The position numbers and the translations under genes are program-made. A DNA stretch of 13,596 bases from Chloroflexota bacterium (GTDB lineage: Bacteria; Chloroflexota; Dehalococcoidia; SZUA-161; JAUWZY01): positions 1 through 13,596 of the forward strand of contig JAUWZY010000014.1 of NCBI GenBank assembly GCA_030615045.1, in the 5' to 3' direction. The notes beneath the pieces are model-generated. The model was not told where the DNA came from. It was given only the letters and a program-made list of their open reading frames with translations, and did not search any database. Shown here one piece after another: positions 6,141 through 13,438 of the stretch; within the stretch, counting starts at the first letter, position 1; each line of letters begins with the position of its first letter.

Positions 6141-7717
6141 CGAGAGCCTCTCCGCAAAAGCCAATACTCCAAGCTATCAGCCAAGGCAAGCCAGCTGGCC
6201 TCGATGATGTTAGTGGAGCTGCCCACGGTGCGCCATTCATGCTCGCCATCGCTGGATTCAATGAGCACCCGCACCCGCGATGCTGTGCCCTGGCTCTCCT
6301 CAAGGATGCGCACCTTATAGTCCGCCAGCTCCACTACAGCCAAGCTGGGATAGAACTGGATCAGTGCTTTGCGCAGAGCAGCATCGAGGGCGTTAACCGG
6401 GCCATTGCCCTCGGCTGCGGTATGAATAGTTTCGCCACCGACCCTGACCTTGACCATAGCCTCAGAAAGCAACTCCTCCCCAGCAGTCGGGGGGCGCCGT
6501 CTTTTCTCCACCACCACCATGAAGTCGATTAATTCGAAAGGTGGCTGATAATCGGGCTGGGCGCGGCGGATCAAAACCTCGAACGAGGCTTCAGCATTAT
6601 CATACTGAAAGCCTTGGTTCTCCAGTTCCTTGACCTGCTTCAACACATACTGCGCCTGCTCGCTGTGGGGAACAAGGTCTAACCCTTGTTGCCGAGCCTT
6701 GTAAACCACAGCGCTGATGCCGGAAAGCTCAGAGACAAGCACCCGGCCAAGGTTGCCTACACGCTCGGGATCGATATGCTGATAGCTTTGCTCAGATTTT
6801 GCGATGCCCGAGATATGAAGCCCAGCCTTGTGCCCGAAGGCACTGGAGCCAACATAGGGCAGATGGGAATCCGGGCTCAGGTTAGCCACCTCGCTAACAT
6901 AGTGGGCTAACTCAATTAATTTAGCTAACTGGGAGTCGCTGATGCAGTCAATGCCCAGCTTAAGCTTGAGGGTGGGGATGATGGAGCATAAATTGGCATT
7001 GCCACAGCGCTCGCCGTAGCCATTGATGGTTCCCTGGATTTGAACCACCCCGGCCCGCACCGCGGCCAAGCTGTTGGCCACTGCCAACTCCATATCATTA
7101 TGGGCGTGAATGCCCAAGGGGATATCGTAATTTTTCACGGCATCGATGGCGGCAGTCACCTCCTGGGGCAAGGAACCACCATTGGTGTCACAGAGCACGA
7201 TTACGTCAGCCCCAGCCTCGATAGCGACCTCGATGACGCGCAAGGCATATGGGGCATTTCCTTTATAGCCATCGAAGAAGTGCTCGGCATCAAAGAAGAC
7301 AGCACTCCCTTTTGACTTAAGATAACGGATAGAATCGGAGACCATGCGCAGATTCTCCTCCAGAGTGGTCTCCAACACCTGGGTGACATGCAGGTCCCAG
7401 CTCTTACCGACTATGGTGACCATCTTGGGCTCGACATCGACTAAGGCACGAATACTGGGGTCGTTTTCCGCCTGACTATGAGGGTAGCAGGTGCTGCCAA
7501 AGGGAACCAAAATGGCCTGAGACAGCTTGAGCCCGCGGGCTCGGCTGAAGAACTCGGTATCCTTGGGGTTTGCCCCAGGCCACCCCCCCTCGATGAAGTG
7601 GATGCCGAACTCATCGAGCTTCTTAGCGATCTTGAGCTTGTCCTCTATGGAGAAGGAAATCCCCTCCCGCTGCGCGCCGTCACGAAGTGTAGTATCATAG
7701 AGCTGAATGTTTGCCAA
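6137..7717 (-). CDS. cimA: (R)-citramalate synthase
   Basis: CimA condenses acetyl-CoA with pyruvate to citramalate, the entry into the threonine-independent isoleucine pathway. The 526-residue protein has the HMGL-type TIM barrel with YDTTLRDGAQ (7-16), the CimA-typical EGGWPGANPKD (43-53), metal ligands GIHAHND (202-208) and NGYGERCGN (232-240). A C-terminal region from about residue 395 has the LeuA-type allosteric dimer layout, so isoleucine feedback is likely. The EGGWPG segment argues for this citramalate synthase subfamily over LeuA, homocitrate synthase or Re-citrate synthase. The TTG start follows a GGAGGG ribosome-binding site by 4 bases; an ATG at 7721 is out of frame and stops after eight codons. 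It is the first gene of the leftward operon. Confidence 0.93.
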   Translation of the reverse strand: MANIQLYDTTLRDGAQREGISFSIEDKLKIAKKLDEFGIHFIEGGWPGANPKDTEFFSRARGLKLSQAILVPFGSTCYPHSQAENDPSIRALVDVEPKMVTIVGKSWDLHVTQVLETTLEENLRMVSDSIRYLKSKGSAVFFDAEHFFDGYKGNAPYALRVIEVAIEAGADVIVLCDTNGGSLPQEVTAAIDAVKNYDIPLGIHAHNDMELAVANSLAAVRAGVVQIQGTINGYGERCGNANLCSIIPTLKLKLGIDCISDSQLAKLIELAHYVSEVANLSPDSHLPYVGSSAFGHKAGLHISGIAKSEQSYQHIDPERVGNLGRVLVSELSGISAVVYKARQQGLDLVPHSEQAQYVLKQVKELENQGFQYDNAEASFEVLIRRAQPDYQPPFELIDFMVVVEKRRRPPTAGEELLSEAMVKVRVGGETIHTAAEGNGPVNALDAALRKALIQFYPSLAVVELADYKVRILEESQGTASRVRVLIESSDGEHEWRTVGSSTNIIEASWLALADSLEYWLLRRGSR

Positions 7718-7746
7718 TCATCCCTCCATCTTGTTCTGCGGCATAA

Positions 7747-7755
7747 AGTATATCA
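7747..7755 (-). promoter_or_regulatory. Extended -10 promoter for the cimA operon
   Basis: The minus strand reads TGATATACT, an extended -10 (TGN plus TATACT) about 30 nt before the TTG start. The expected -35 position (TTTCAG) is weak. This would give a leader of about 23 nt containing GATGGAGGG. It is divergent from the rsmD promoter and partly shares the same 76-bp interval, so the two could interfere. Confidence 0.5.
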
Positions 7756-7765
7756 TAATTTGCCC

Positions 7766-7793
7766 TTGACTGAAAGCAGAGTGTTGCTATAAA
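7766..7793 (+). promoter_or_regulatory. Sigma70-type promoter for rsmD
   Basis: TTGACT (7766-7771) and TATAAA (7788-7793) are separated by 16 bp, a near-consensus housekeeping promoter. Initiation is expected near 7800. An in-frame ATG at 7794 abuts the -10 box and would lie upstream of the transcript start, which favours the ATG at 7812 as the rsmD start. Confidence 0.7.
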
Positions 7794-7811
7794 ATGGACA
7801 TTGGGATAGCG

Positions 7812-8363
7812 ATGAGGGTAATTGCGGGTGCAGCCAAAGGGCATCCCCTGAAGCGACCTAAGAATCCACGCACTCGTGCCACCTCTAACATAGTTCGGGA
7901 AGCTATCTTCTCTATGTTGGAGTCCGTTGCCCCCGACTGGTCGCGGGTTCTCGACCTCTATGCCGGGACTGGTGCTCTTGGCATCGAGGCCCTGAGCCGT
8001 GGGGCGCAATGGGCTGATTTCGTAGAGCAGAGCCCTAAGTGCTGCGCTATCATCAAGGAGAATCTGGAGCACACCGGATTGGCGGAAAGGGCAAAGGTCT
8101 ACTGCTCGGATGCCAAAAAGGCGCTTTCCTTCCTCAGCGGGGGTTATGGCATCATACTCCTCGACCCACCTTATTCCGACTCCTCGCTGGCCCCCATTTT
8201 GCACAAACTGACATCCTCAACATTGGTCACGGAGGAAACTAGCATCGTTGCCGAACATTCCCGCCGGCTGGCGCTCCAGGACCGCTACGGCGATTTCCAA
8301 ATGATGAGGAATCTGCGACATGGTGATACTTGCATCTCGGTGTATCAATTCAGCAGGGGGTGA
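7812..8363 (+). CDS. rsmD: 16S rRNA (guanine(966)-N(2))-methyltransferase
   Basis: RsmD methylates G966 of 16S rRNA during 30S assembly, using S-adenosylmethionine. The 183-residue protein begins with the family's MRVIAGAAKG, followed by RPTSD-like material (RTRATSNIVREAIFSML), the SAM-binding motif I LDLYAGTGALGIEAL (47-61) and the catalytic DPPY (118-121). The start at 7812 matches the family N-terminus; the in-frame ATG at 7794 lies against the promoter -10 box. With that promoter the leader is only about a dozen bases and the ribosome-binding site is weak. The stop is 3 bp before the coaD start; this pairing is common in bacteria and indicates one operon. Confidence 0.94.
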   Translation: MRVIAGAAKGHPLKRPKNPRTRATSNIVREAIFSMLESVAPDWSRVLDLYAGTGALGIEALSRGAQWADFVEQSPKCCAIIKENLEHTGLAERAKVYCSDAKKALSFLSGGYGIILLDPPYSDSSLAPILHKLTSSTLVTEETSIVAEHSRRLALQDRYGDFQMMRNLRHGDTCISVYQFSRG

Positions 8364-8366
8364 AGC

Positions 8367-8882
8367 TTGACCACCGCCTTATACCCGGGGAGTTTTGATC
8401 CGGTAACCAATGGCCATCTCGATATCATCACCAGAGCAGCAACTCTGTTTGACAAGCTGATCATAGGCATCTACAGCTTGCCCCTGAAATCCCTTCTGTT
8501 CTCCACCAAGGAGAGGGTGGAGCTAATGAAGAAAGCAATAGCCCATCTGCCCAATACCGAGGTTGAGCCTTATTCTGAACTCACTGTGGACTTCGCCCGG
8601 AGGGTCAATGCTCAGGTCATTATCCGCGGGATAAGGATGAGCGCCGACTTTGAACGGGAGTTTGAGATGGCGCTGATGAATAAGAAGTTGGCCCCAGACA
8701 TCGAAGTGATCTGCCTGATGTGCAGCTTGCAATATGAATTCCTAAGCTCCAGCTTGCTCAAGGAGGTAGCTCAACTCGGTGGCTGCATCGATGATTTGGT
8801 TCCAGCTCATGTGGCCGCAGCCCTGAGGAAGAAGCTATCACCTATAGCTGTTGTAAAACGAGGCGATAAAGCTACAAAGTAG
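8367..8882 (+). CDS. coaD: Phosphopantetheine adenylyltransferase
   Basis: CoaD transfers AMP from ATP to 4'-phosphopantetheine, giving dephospho-CoA, the penultimate step of coenzyme A synthesis. The 171-residue protein shows the nucleotidyltransferase signature ALYPGSFDPVTNGHLDI (4-20, with Thr14 and His17), the conserved lysine in LPLKSLLFS, RGIR (87-90) and the ATP-binding LSSSLLKEVA (126-135). The TTG start is the only one that gives the complete N-terminal motif, and it is preceded by AGGGGGTGA overlapping the rsmD stop. The protein is about ten residues longer than usual at the C-terminus (VVKRGDKATK tail). Confidence 0.96.
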   Translation: MTTALYPGSFDPVTNGHLDIITRAATLFDKLIIGIYSLPLKSLLFSTKERVELMKKAIAHLPNTEVEPYSELTVDFARRVNAQVIIRGIRMSADFEREFEMALMNKKLAPDIEVICLMCSLQYEFLSSSLLKEVAQLGGCIDDLVPAHVAAALRKKLSPIAVVKRGDKATK

Positions 8883-8912
8883 CTCGTAAATATCCTAGAG
8901 GGAGGAAATAGG

Positions 8913-9179
8913 ATGGCATACAAGATCACTGAGGAGTGCATTAGTTGCGGGGCATGCGAGCCTGAGTGTAAGAACGAGGCTATTAAAGAGGGAGAAACTA
9001 TTTACGTCATCGACCCCGTTAAGTGCACCGAGTGCGTCGGCTGGTTTGAGTCGCCAAAATGTGTTGAACTCTGCCCCGTTGACTGCTGCGTCCCCGACCC
9101 TGACCATAAGGAAACCAAGGCGCAACTCCTGGAAAAGTGGCGCCAGATTCACCCCGGTCAGGAACCAGTGGTCACCTAA
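8913..9179 (+). CDS. 2[4Fe-4S] ferredoxin, Allochromatium/YfhL type
   Basis: This 88-residue electron carrier has two cluster-binding segments: Cys9-x2-Cys12-x2-Cys15-x3-Cys19 and Cys38-x2-Cys41-x8-Cys50-x3-Cys54. The eight-residue insertion between the second and third cysteines of the second motif, and the C-terminal extension, are typical of the Allochromatium vinosum/YfhL type rather than clostridial ferredoxins. Such proteins work at very low potential. Cys58 and Cys59 are extra. A strong ribosome-binding site (AGGGAGGA) precedes the ATG. It follows coaD by 30 bp and probably belongs to the rsmD-coaD transcript. Its partner is not evident; a link with the dehydratase system at the left end is possible but unsupported. 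Confidence 0.93.
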   Translation: MAYKITEECISCGACEPECKNEAIKEGETIYVIDPVKCTECVGWFESPKCVELCPVDCCVPDPDHKETKAQLLEKWRQIHPGQEPVVT

Positions 9180-9214
9180 TCCACTCCTCGGCCATCGATG
9201 AAACAAGGCCTTCT

Positions 9215-9241
9215 CGGGATAGCCAGTAGTCGGTTATCCCG
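9215..9241 (+). terminator. Strong hairpin between ferredoxin gene and polA, possible terminator
   Basis: CGGGATAGCC (9215-9224) pairs with GGTTATCCCG (9232-9241), with one G-U pair and a 7-nt loop. A T-rich stretch (TTTGTTTATTTGTTTC) follows, but only after eight G/C-rich bases, so it is not a textbook intrinsic terminator. It may end the rsmD-coaD-ferredoxin transcript. A symmetric protein-binding site is the alternative. Confidence 0.4.
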
Positions 9242-9306
9242 CAGGGCGGTTTGTTTATTTGTTTCTGTCAGCGGGTGGATAGGATTTATTGGCCATAAGA
9301 GCTGTA

Positions 9307-12018
9307 ATGGCGCAGAAGAATCTGCTTTTGCTTTTAGACGGGCATGCCCTGGTGCACCGTGCCTTCCACGCCCTGCCTCCCCTTTCCGTGACCAAGACCG
9401 GTGAGCCAACAGGAGCTGTCTATGGCTTCGCCAGCATGATGCTCAAAGTTCTCAGCGATTTCAAGCCCTCTCATTGGGCTATAGCTTTCGATAGCGCCGC
9501 ACCCACATTTAGACACTTAGAGTTTGAGCCTTACAAGGCACAGCGGCCCAAAGCCCCCGACGAACTCGTTTCCCAGTTTGACAGGGTTCGCGAGCTGGTG
9601 CAGGCCTTTAATATCCCTGCTTATGAGGTAGCTGGCTATGAGGCCGACGATATCCTGGGAACACTCTGTCGCCAGGCCAGTGCGCAGGACACCGACGCCA
9701 TTATCGTCACCGGCGATACCGATATCTTACAGTTGGTTTCATCCCACGTCCGGGTGCTCACTCCGCGCCCCGGCAGGCCATTCAGCGATACCGTGCTCTA
9801 TGACAAGGATGCGGTGCGGCAGCGATATGACCTTGCACCAGAGCAGATGGTGGACTTTAAAGCACTGAAAGGGGACCCCTCTGATAATATCCCCGGTGTC
9901 CCAGGCATTGGCGAGAAGATCGCGGTAAAACTCATTCACCAGTTCGGCAGCGTTGACGGCATCTATCAGCGAATTGAGGAAGTTGAGCCACCCAGGATTC
10001 GGGAAGTGCTCAAAGCCAATGAACAGCTGGCAAGGCAAAGCAAGAGACTGACCACCATCGTCAGCGACATCGACATCGCCCTGGACCTGGCTAAATGCCA
10101 TGTCAGCGATTACGATCGAGAGGAAGTAACGAGGCTTTTCCGCGAGCTTGAGTTCTCAAGCCTGTTGCCCAAGCTCCCTGAGACAGCGGTGGAAAAGCCA
10201 CCGCAGAGGGTGGCAGTGGTGGAAACAGCCACCGACTATCGGATTGTGGACACAGCCGAGGCCTTAGATGAGCTGATGGCTTCGCTCTTTTCGGCCAAGT
10301 CCTTAGTCATCGATGTCGAGACCACAGCCAGGGAAGCGAGACGAGCTGAGCTGGTAGGCATCTCCCTCTCCACCGCGCCGGGGAGGGCATGGTATGTGCC
10401 GGTGGGACATAGATGGGTCGATCGTCAGCTTCCCCGAGCACAGGTTATAGACAGGCTCAAGCCGCTCCTCGAGGACGATGCCGTCACCAAGACCGCGCAT
10501 AATGGCAAATATGACATGACTGTGCTCTCCAGCTATGGGGTGGAGCTAAATGGCTTCAACTTCGATACCATGATCGCCGCATATCTCCTGGGGGAGAAAG
10601 CATTAGGGCTTAAGCCCTTAGCCTTCGGCAAGCTGGGCATTGAGATGACACCGATAACCGCTCTCATCGGCACCGGGGCCAAGCAAATCACCATGGCTCA
10701 GGTTCTTGTCCCCCAAGCCGCTAACTATGCCTGCGCCGATGCCGATATCTGCGGCCAGCTCAAGGGCCTGCTTGAGATGGGACTCAAGGAGCAAGGCTTC
10801 TGGTCGCTTTTCACCGATCTCGAGATGCCCTTGGTCCCGGTGCTGTTTCGCCTCGAGAACAACGGAGTGGCTCTGGATAGCGCACTCCTCAGAGACATCT
10901 CCCAAAGCTTGGGGCAGCAGATGAAAAGGCTCGAAGCTGAGATCTATAGCTCAGTTGGCCATCAGTTCAATATAAACTCGCCACAGCAGCTGGGGGCAGT
11001 CCTCTTCGAAGAACTCAAGCTGCCGCGAGCCCGCAAGACCAAGGGCGGCTACTCCACAGATGCCTCGGTCCTGGAGGGACTTAAAGGGGCTCATCCCGTT
11101 GTGGAATTCCTCCTCGACTACCGGCAAATTACGAAGTTGAAATCTACATATATCGATGCCCTGCCCGCCCTGATCAACCCCGAGACAGGCAGGGTTCATA
11201 CCAACTTCAACCAGACGGCTACCGCAACGGGGAGGCTGTCCTCAAGCGAGCCCAATCTGCAGAACATCCCAGTTCGCACTGAAGAGGGGCTGCAAGTGAG
11301 GCGAGCCTTCATCGCCGAGGGCGATTCCCTCCTTTTGGCCGCCGACTATTCCCAGATCGAGCTCCGCATTATGGCCCATCTATCTCAGGACCCCACACTC
11401 CTCGCTGCCTTCGCCCAGGGCGAGGATATCCACGCCGCCACCGCCGCCCAGGTCTTCGGGGTGCCGCTTTCTGGAATCAATCCCCAGATGAGGAGGGTGG
11501 CCAAGACGGTGAACTTCGGCGTGATCTACGGGATGAGCGACTATGGCCTGGAACAGGCCACCGATCTTTCCCGCCAAGAAGCTGCTCAGTTCATCAGCGC
11601 CTACTTTGACAAGTATAGCGGGGTTAAGGGCTATCTCGATGCCACCAAAGCTGAGGCTGCTGAGAAGGGCTATGTTCAGTCAGTATTGGGTCGGCGGCGA
11701 TATATCCCTGAGATCAACTCCGCCAACGCTCAGGTGCGGCAGGCAGCAGAGCGCATGGCGGTGAACATGCCAGTCCAGGGAACCGCCGCTGACATTATCA
11801 AGCTGGCTATGATCGAGCTCCAGCGGAGGATGGATGAGCGAGGACTCGGGAGCAAGATGATCCTCCAGGTGCATGATGAGCTCCTGTTTGAGGTGCCTCC
11901 TGGGGAACTCGACGAGGTGAAACAGTTGGTGCTCGAGATCATGCCCAAGGCGCTTGAACTCAGCGTGCTGCTCAAAGTCGAGGTCAAAGTGGGCAAAAAC
12001 TGGGGCCAGCTGGAGTGA
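9307..12018 (+). CDS. polA: DNA polymerase I
   Basis: This 903-residue family A polymerase serves repair synthesis and Okazaki-fragment processing. The N-terminal 5' nuclease begins LLLLDGHALVHRAFHALPPL and contains GDPSDNIPGVPGIGEKIA. The middle 3'-5' exonuclease domain keeps the proofreading residues Asp336 and Glu338 (IDVETTA), Asp403 (NGKYDMT) and Tyr474/Asp478 (YACADAD), spaced as in E. coli. The polymerase domain has motif A ADYSQIELRIMAHL (Asp680), motif B RRVAKTVNFGVIYG and motif C QVHDELLFEV (Asp857). The ATG at 9307 is chosen over an in-frame TTG at 9289, because MAQKNLLLLLDG matches the family start; the ribosome-binding site is weak either way. mutM follows after 13 bp, so the two repair genes are probably co-transcribed. 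Confidence 0.97.
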   Translation: MAQKNLLLLLDGHALVHRAFHALPPLSVTKTGEPTGAVYGFASMMLKVLSDFKPSHWAIAFDSAAPTFRHLEFEPYKAQRPKAPDELVSQFDRVRELVQAFNIPAYEVAGYEADDILGTLCRQASAQDTDAIIVTGDTDILQLVSSHVRVLTPRPGRPFSDTVLYDKDAVRQRYDLAPEQMVDFKALKGDPSDNIPGVPGIGEKIAVKLIHQFGSVDGIYQRIEEVEPPRIREVLKANEQLARQSKRLTTIVSDIDIALDLAKCHVSDYDREEVTRLFRELEFSSLLPKLPETAVEKPPQRVAVVETATDYRIVDTAEALDELMASLFSAKSLVIDVETTAREARRAELVGISLSTAPGRAWYVPVGHRWVDRQLPRAQVIDRLKPLLEDDAVTKTAHNGKYDMTVLSSYGVELNGFNFDTMIAAYLLGEKALGLKPLAFGKLGIEMTPITALIGTGAKQITMAQVLVPQAANYACADADICGQLKGLLEMGLKEQGFWSLFTDLEMPLVPVLFRLENNGVALDSALLRDISQSLGQQMKRLEAEIYSSVGHQFNINSPQQLGAVLFEELKLPRARKTKGGYSTDASVLEGLKGAHPVVEFLLDYRQITKLKSTYIDALPALINPETGRVHTNFNQTATATGRLSSSEPNLQNIPVRTEEGLQVRRAFIAEGDSLLLAADYSQIELRIMAHLSQDPTLLAAFAQGEDIHAATAAQVFGVPLSGINPQMRRVAKTVNFGVIYGMSDYGLEQATDLSRQEAAQFISAYFDKYSGVKGYLDATKAEAAEKGYVQSVLGRRRYIPEINSANAQVRQAAERMAVNMPVQGTAADIIKLAMIELQRRMDERGLGSKMILQVHDELLFEVPPGELDEVKQLVLEIMPKALELSVLLKVEVKVGKNWGQLE

Positions 12019-12031
12019 AAGGGGCAAAAGG

Positions 12032-12847
12032 ATGCCCGAGCTTCCTGAAGTCGAAACGATAAAGAATGATCTCGCTCCCGAAGTAAAGGGGTGCCGTTTC
12101 GTTGCGGTCGCCTTTCTCTGCCCCCAGATGGTGCGCCGACCCTCGCCCGACGAGCTGCATCAGCGGCTCATCGGTCAGACTGTCCAAGAGGTAACGAGGA
12201 GAGGGAAGTATCTCATCTTCCGCTTGCATAGCGGTGAGGCATTGCTGCTCCACTTAAGGATGAGCGGCTCGCTGCTGCTCAAGCTCAGCCCTGCTGAACC
12301 AAACTCCTATACCCGCGCTATATTCAATCTGGGAAACGGGCTGGAGCTACATTTCTGCGACCGGCGCAAGCTGGGCACGATAGAGCTGGTAAGGGATGAA
12401 GCCGAAGTCACGGCTAAGCTCGGGCCCGAGCCCCTGGACCCTGGGCTCACAACTGAGGTTCTAAGCCAGCGCTTAAGCCGGCGTCGAGCACCGATCAAGG
12501 CCGTGCTCTGCGACCAGGCTTTCCTCGCCGGCATCGGCAATATGTATGCCGACGAAGCCTTGTTTGCGGCCCGCATCCACCCGCTTAAGCCGGCAAGGGC
12601 GCTCTCTGAGGAGGAAATAGAGCGGCTTCACCAAGCCATCGCTGAGGTGCTTGAGGCTGCCATCGGCAACCGCGGGGCTACCATCTCAAATTATTCCGAC
12701 GCTCACGGGCAGCCGGGGGTTCATCAATTTTTCTTCTCCGTGGCTCATCGCGGCGGCGAGCCTTGCCCCGTCTGCGGCACAGCCATCCAGCGCATCCCAA
12801 TCAGAAACCGAGGCACCTATTTCTGCCCCAACTGCCAAAATAAGTGA
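12032..12847 (+). CDS. mutM: Formamidopyrimidine-DNA glycosylase
   Basis: Fpg/MutM excises 8-oxoguanine and formamidopyrimidines and cuts the abasic strand. The 271-residue protein starts MPELPEVETI, with the catalytic Pro2 and Glu3. It also has Lys59 in RRGKYLIF, LLLHLRMSGS (71-80), the helix-two-turn-helix GIGNMYADEALF, and a C-terminal zinc finger with Cys245, Cys248, Cys265 and Cys268. RNRGTYFC before the last cysteines is the expected DNA-binding turn. The ATG is set by the need for Pro2 at the mature N-terminus; an AAAGGGG site lies upstream, and the open frame extending further upstream overlaps polA. The intact MPELPEVE start and zinc finger favour MutM over the related Nei. Confidence 0.96.
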   Translation: MPELPEVETIKNDLAPEVKGCRFVAVAFLCPQMVRRPSPDELHQRLIGQTVQEVTRRGKYLIFRLHSGEALLLHLRMSGSLLLKLSPAEPNSYTRAIFNLGNGLELHFCDRRKLGTIELVRDEAEVTAKLGPEPLDPGLTTEVLSQRLSRRRAPIKAVLCDQAFLAGIGNMYADEALFAARIHPLKPARALSEEEIERLHQAIAEVLEAAIGNRGATISNYSDAHGQPGVHQFFFSVAHRGGEPCPVCGTAIQRIPIRNRGTYFCPNCQNK

Positions 12848-12856
12848 GGACAAGGC

Positions 12857-12886
12857 TTTACAAAGATAAGGGATATATATTATAAT
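12857..12886 (+). promoter_or_regulatory. Sigma70-type promoter for greA
   Basis: TTTACA (12857-12862) and a perfect TATAAT (12881-12886) are 18 bp apart. Initiation is expected near 12893. This is the best promoter match in the window, and it lies just upstream of an intrinsic terminator. Confidence 0.75.
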
Positions 12887-12901
12887 CAAACAAAGTAACA
12901 C

Positions 12902-12937
12902 ATGGCTGAGAGTTGGCCCACACTCTCAGTTTTTTAA
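12902..12937 (+). CDS. Possible 11-codon leader ORF spanning the greA terminator
   Basis: An ATG about nine bases after the predicted transcript start opens a frame reading MAESWPTLSVF and ending in TAA. It begins 4 nt before the terminator stem and ends just after its U tract, so a ribosome on it would prevent the hairpin from forming. No Shine-Dalgarno sequence precedes it, so initiation would have to be nearly leaderless. It may equally be a chance frame. Confidence 0.25.
   Translation: MAESWPTLSVF
12906..12935 (+). terminator. Intrinsic terminator in the greA leader
   Basis: CTGAGAGT (12906-12913) pairs perfectly with ACTCTCAG (12922-12929) over an 8-nt loop and is followed directly by six T residues. 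It lies after the greA promoter and before the greA ribosome-binding site, so it can act both as the end of polA-mutM transcripts and as an attenuator of greA. Confidence 0.85.
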
Positions 12938-12960
12938 TAAGCTTAGGGAGGAGGCCAGAA

Positions 12961-13428
12961 ATGCCCAGGGAAAAGGTCTATCTCACGGAAGAGGGCTTGA
13001 CCAAGTTGAAGGCGGAGCTGGACTACCTGTATACCGTCCGCCGCCAGGAGGTCGCCGAGCGAATACAAAAGGCAAAAGAGCTCACTGATACCGTGGACAA
13101 CGCCGAATACGAGGATGCCAAGAACGAGCAGGCCTTCGTCGAGGGTCGAATTCGGACCTTGGAGAGAATGATCAAAAATGCTGCGGTCATTTCTGCCGAG
13201 ACTTCCTCAGAACAGGTGAGGCTGGGGTCTACAGTTACTGTTCAGACCCAGGAAGGAGAACAGGAACACTATACAATCGTGGGCAGCGCTGAGGCCGACC
13301 CCAGCGAGGGAAAGATCTCCAACGAGTCACCGGTGGGCAAGGTTTTGCTTGGCAGGAGAGTCGGCGAAGAGGTCGAGGTTCAAGCCCCGGCAGGGATGCT
13401 CAAGCTGAAGATAGTAACTATAGGGTAA
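12961..13428 (+). CDS. greA: Transcription elongation factor GreA
   Basis: GreA enters the RNA polymerase secondary channel and stimulates cleavage of backtracked transcripts. The 155-residue protein has the N-terminal coiled coil starting YLTEEGLTKLKAEL and turning at TDTVDNAEYEDAKNEQ, then a C-terminal FKBP-like domain with ESPVGKVLLGRRVGEEVEV. The tip that reaches the active site normally reads GDLSENAEY; here it is TDTVDNAEY, keeping Asp43 but with Asp46 in place of the usual Glu. The ATG at 12961 follows AGGGAGGAGG by six bases and gives the normal N-terminus; a longer in-frame version would run back through the terminator and is rejected. lysS starts 10 bp after the stop, a frequent neighbour of greA. 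Confidence 0.96.
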   Translation: MPREKVYLTEEGLTKLKAELDYLYTVRRQEVAERIQKAKELTDTVDNAEYEDAKNEQAFVEGRIRTLERMIKNAAVISAETSSEQVRLGSTVTVQTQEGEQEHYTIVGSAEADPSEGKISNESPVGKVLLGRRVGEEVEVQAPAGMLKLKIVTIG

Positions 13429-13438
13429 GGCTGAATTT

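Noticed and set aside
5529..6320. A 263-codon open frame on the plus strand
   Set aside because: It runs antisense to the histidine phosphatase and the end of cimA, both with clear catalytic motifs, and its translation resembles no protein family.
7794..7811. Upstream ATG as rsmD start
   Set aside because: It abuts the -10 box of the predicted promoter and lies before the expected transcript start; the family N-terminus begins at 7812.
12913..12960. Sixteen-codon upstream extension of greA
   Set aside because: It would translate through the terminator hairpin; the strong ribosome-binding site and family N-terminus place the start at 12961.
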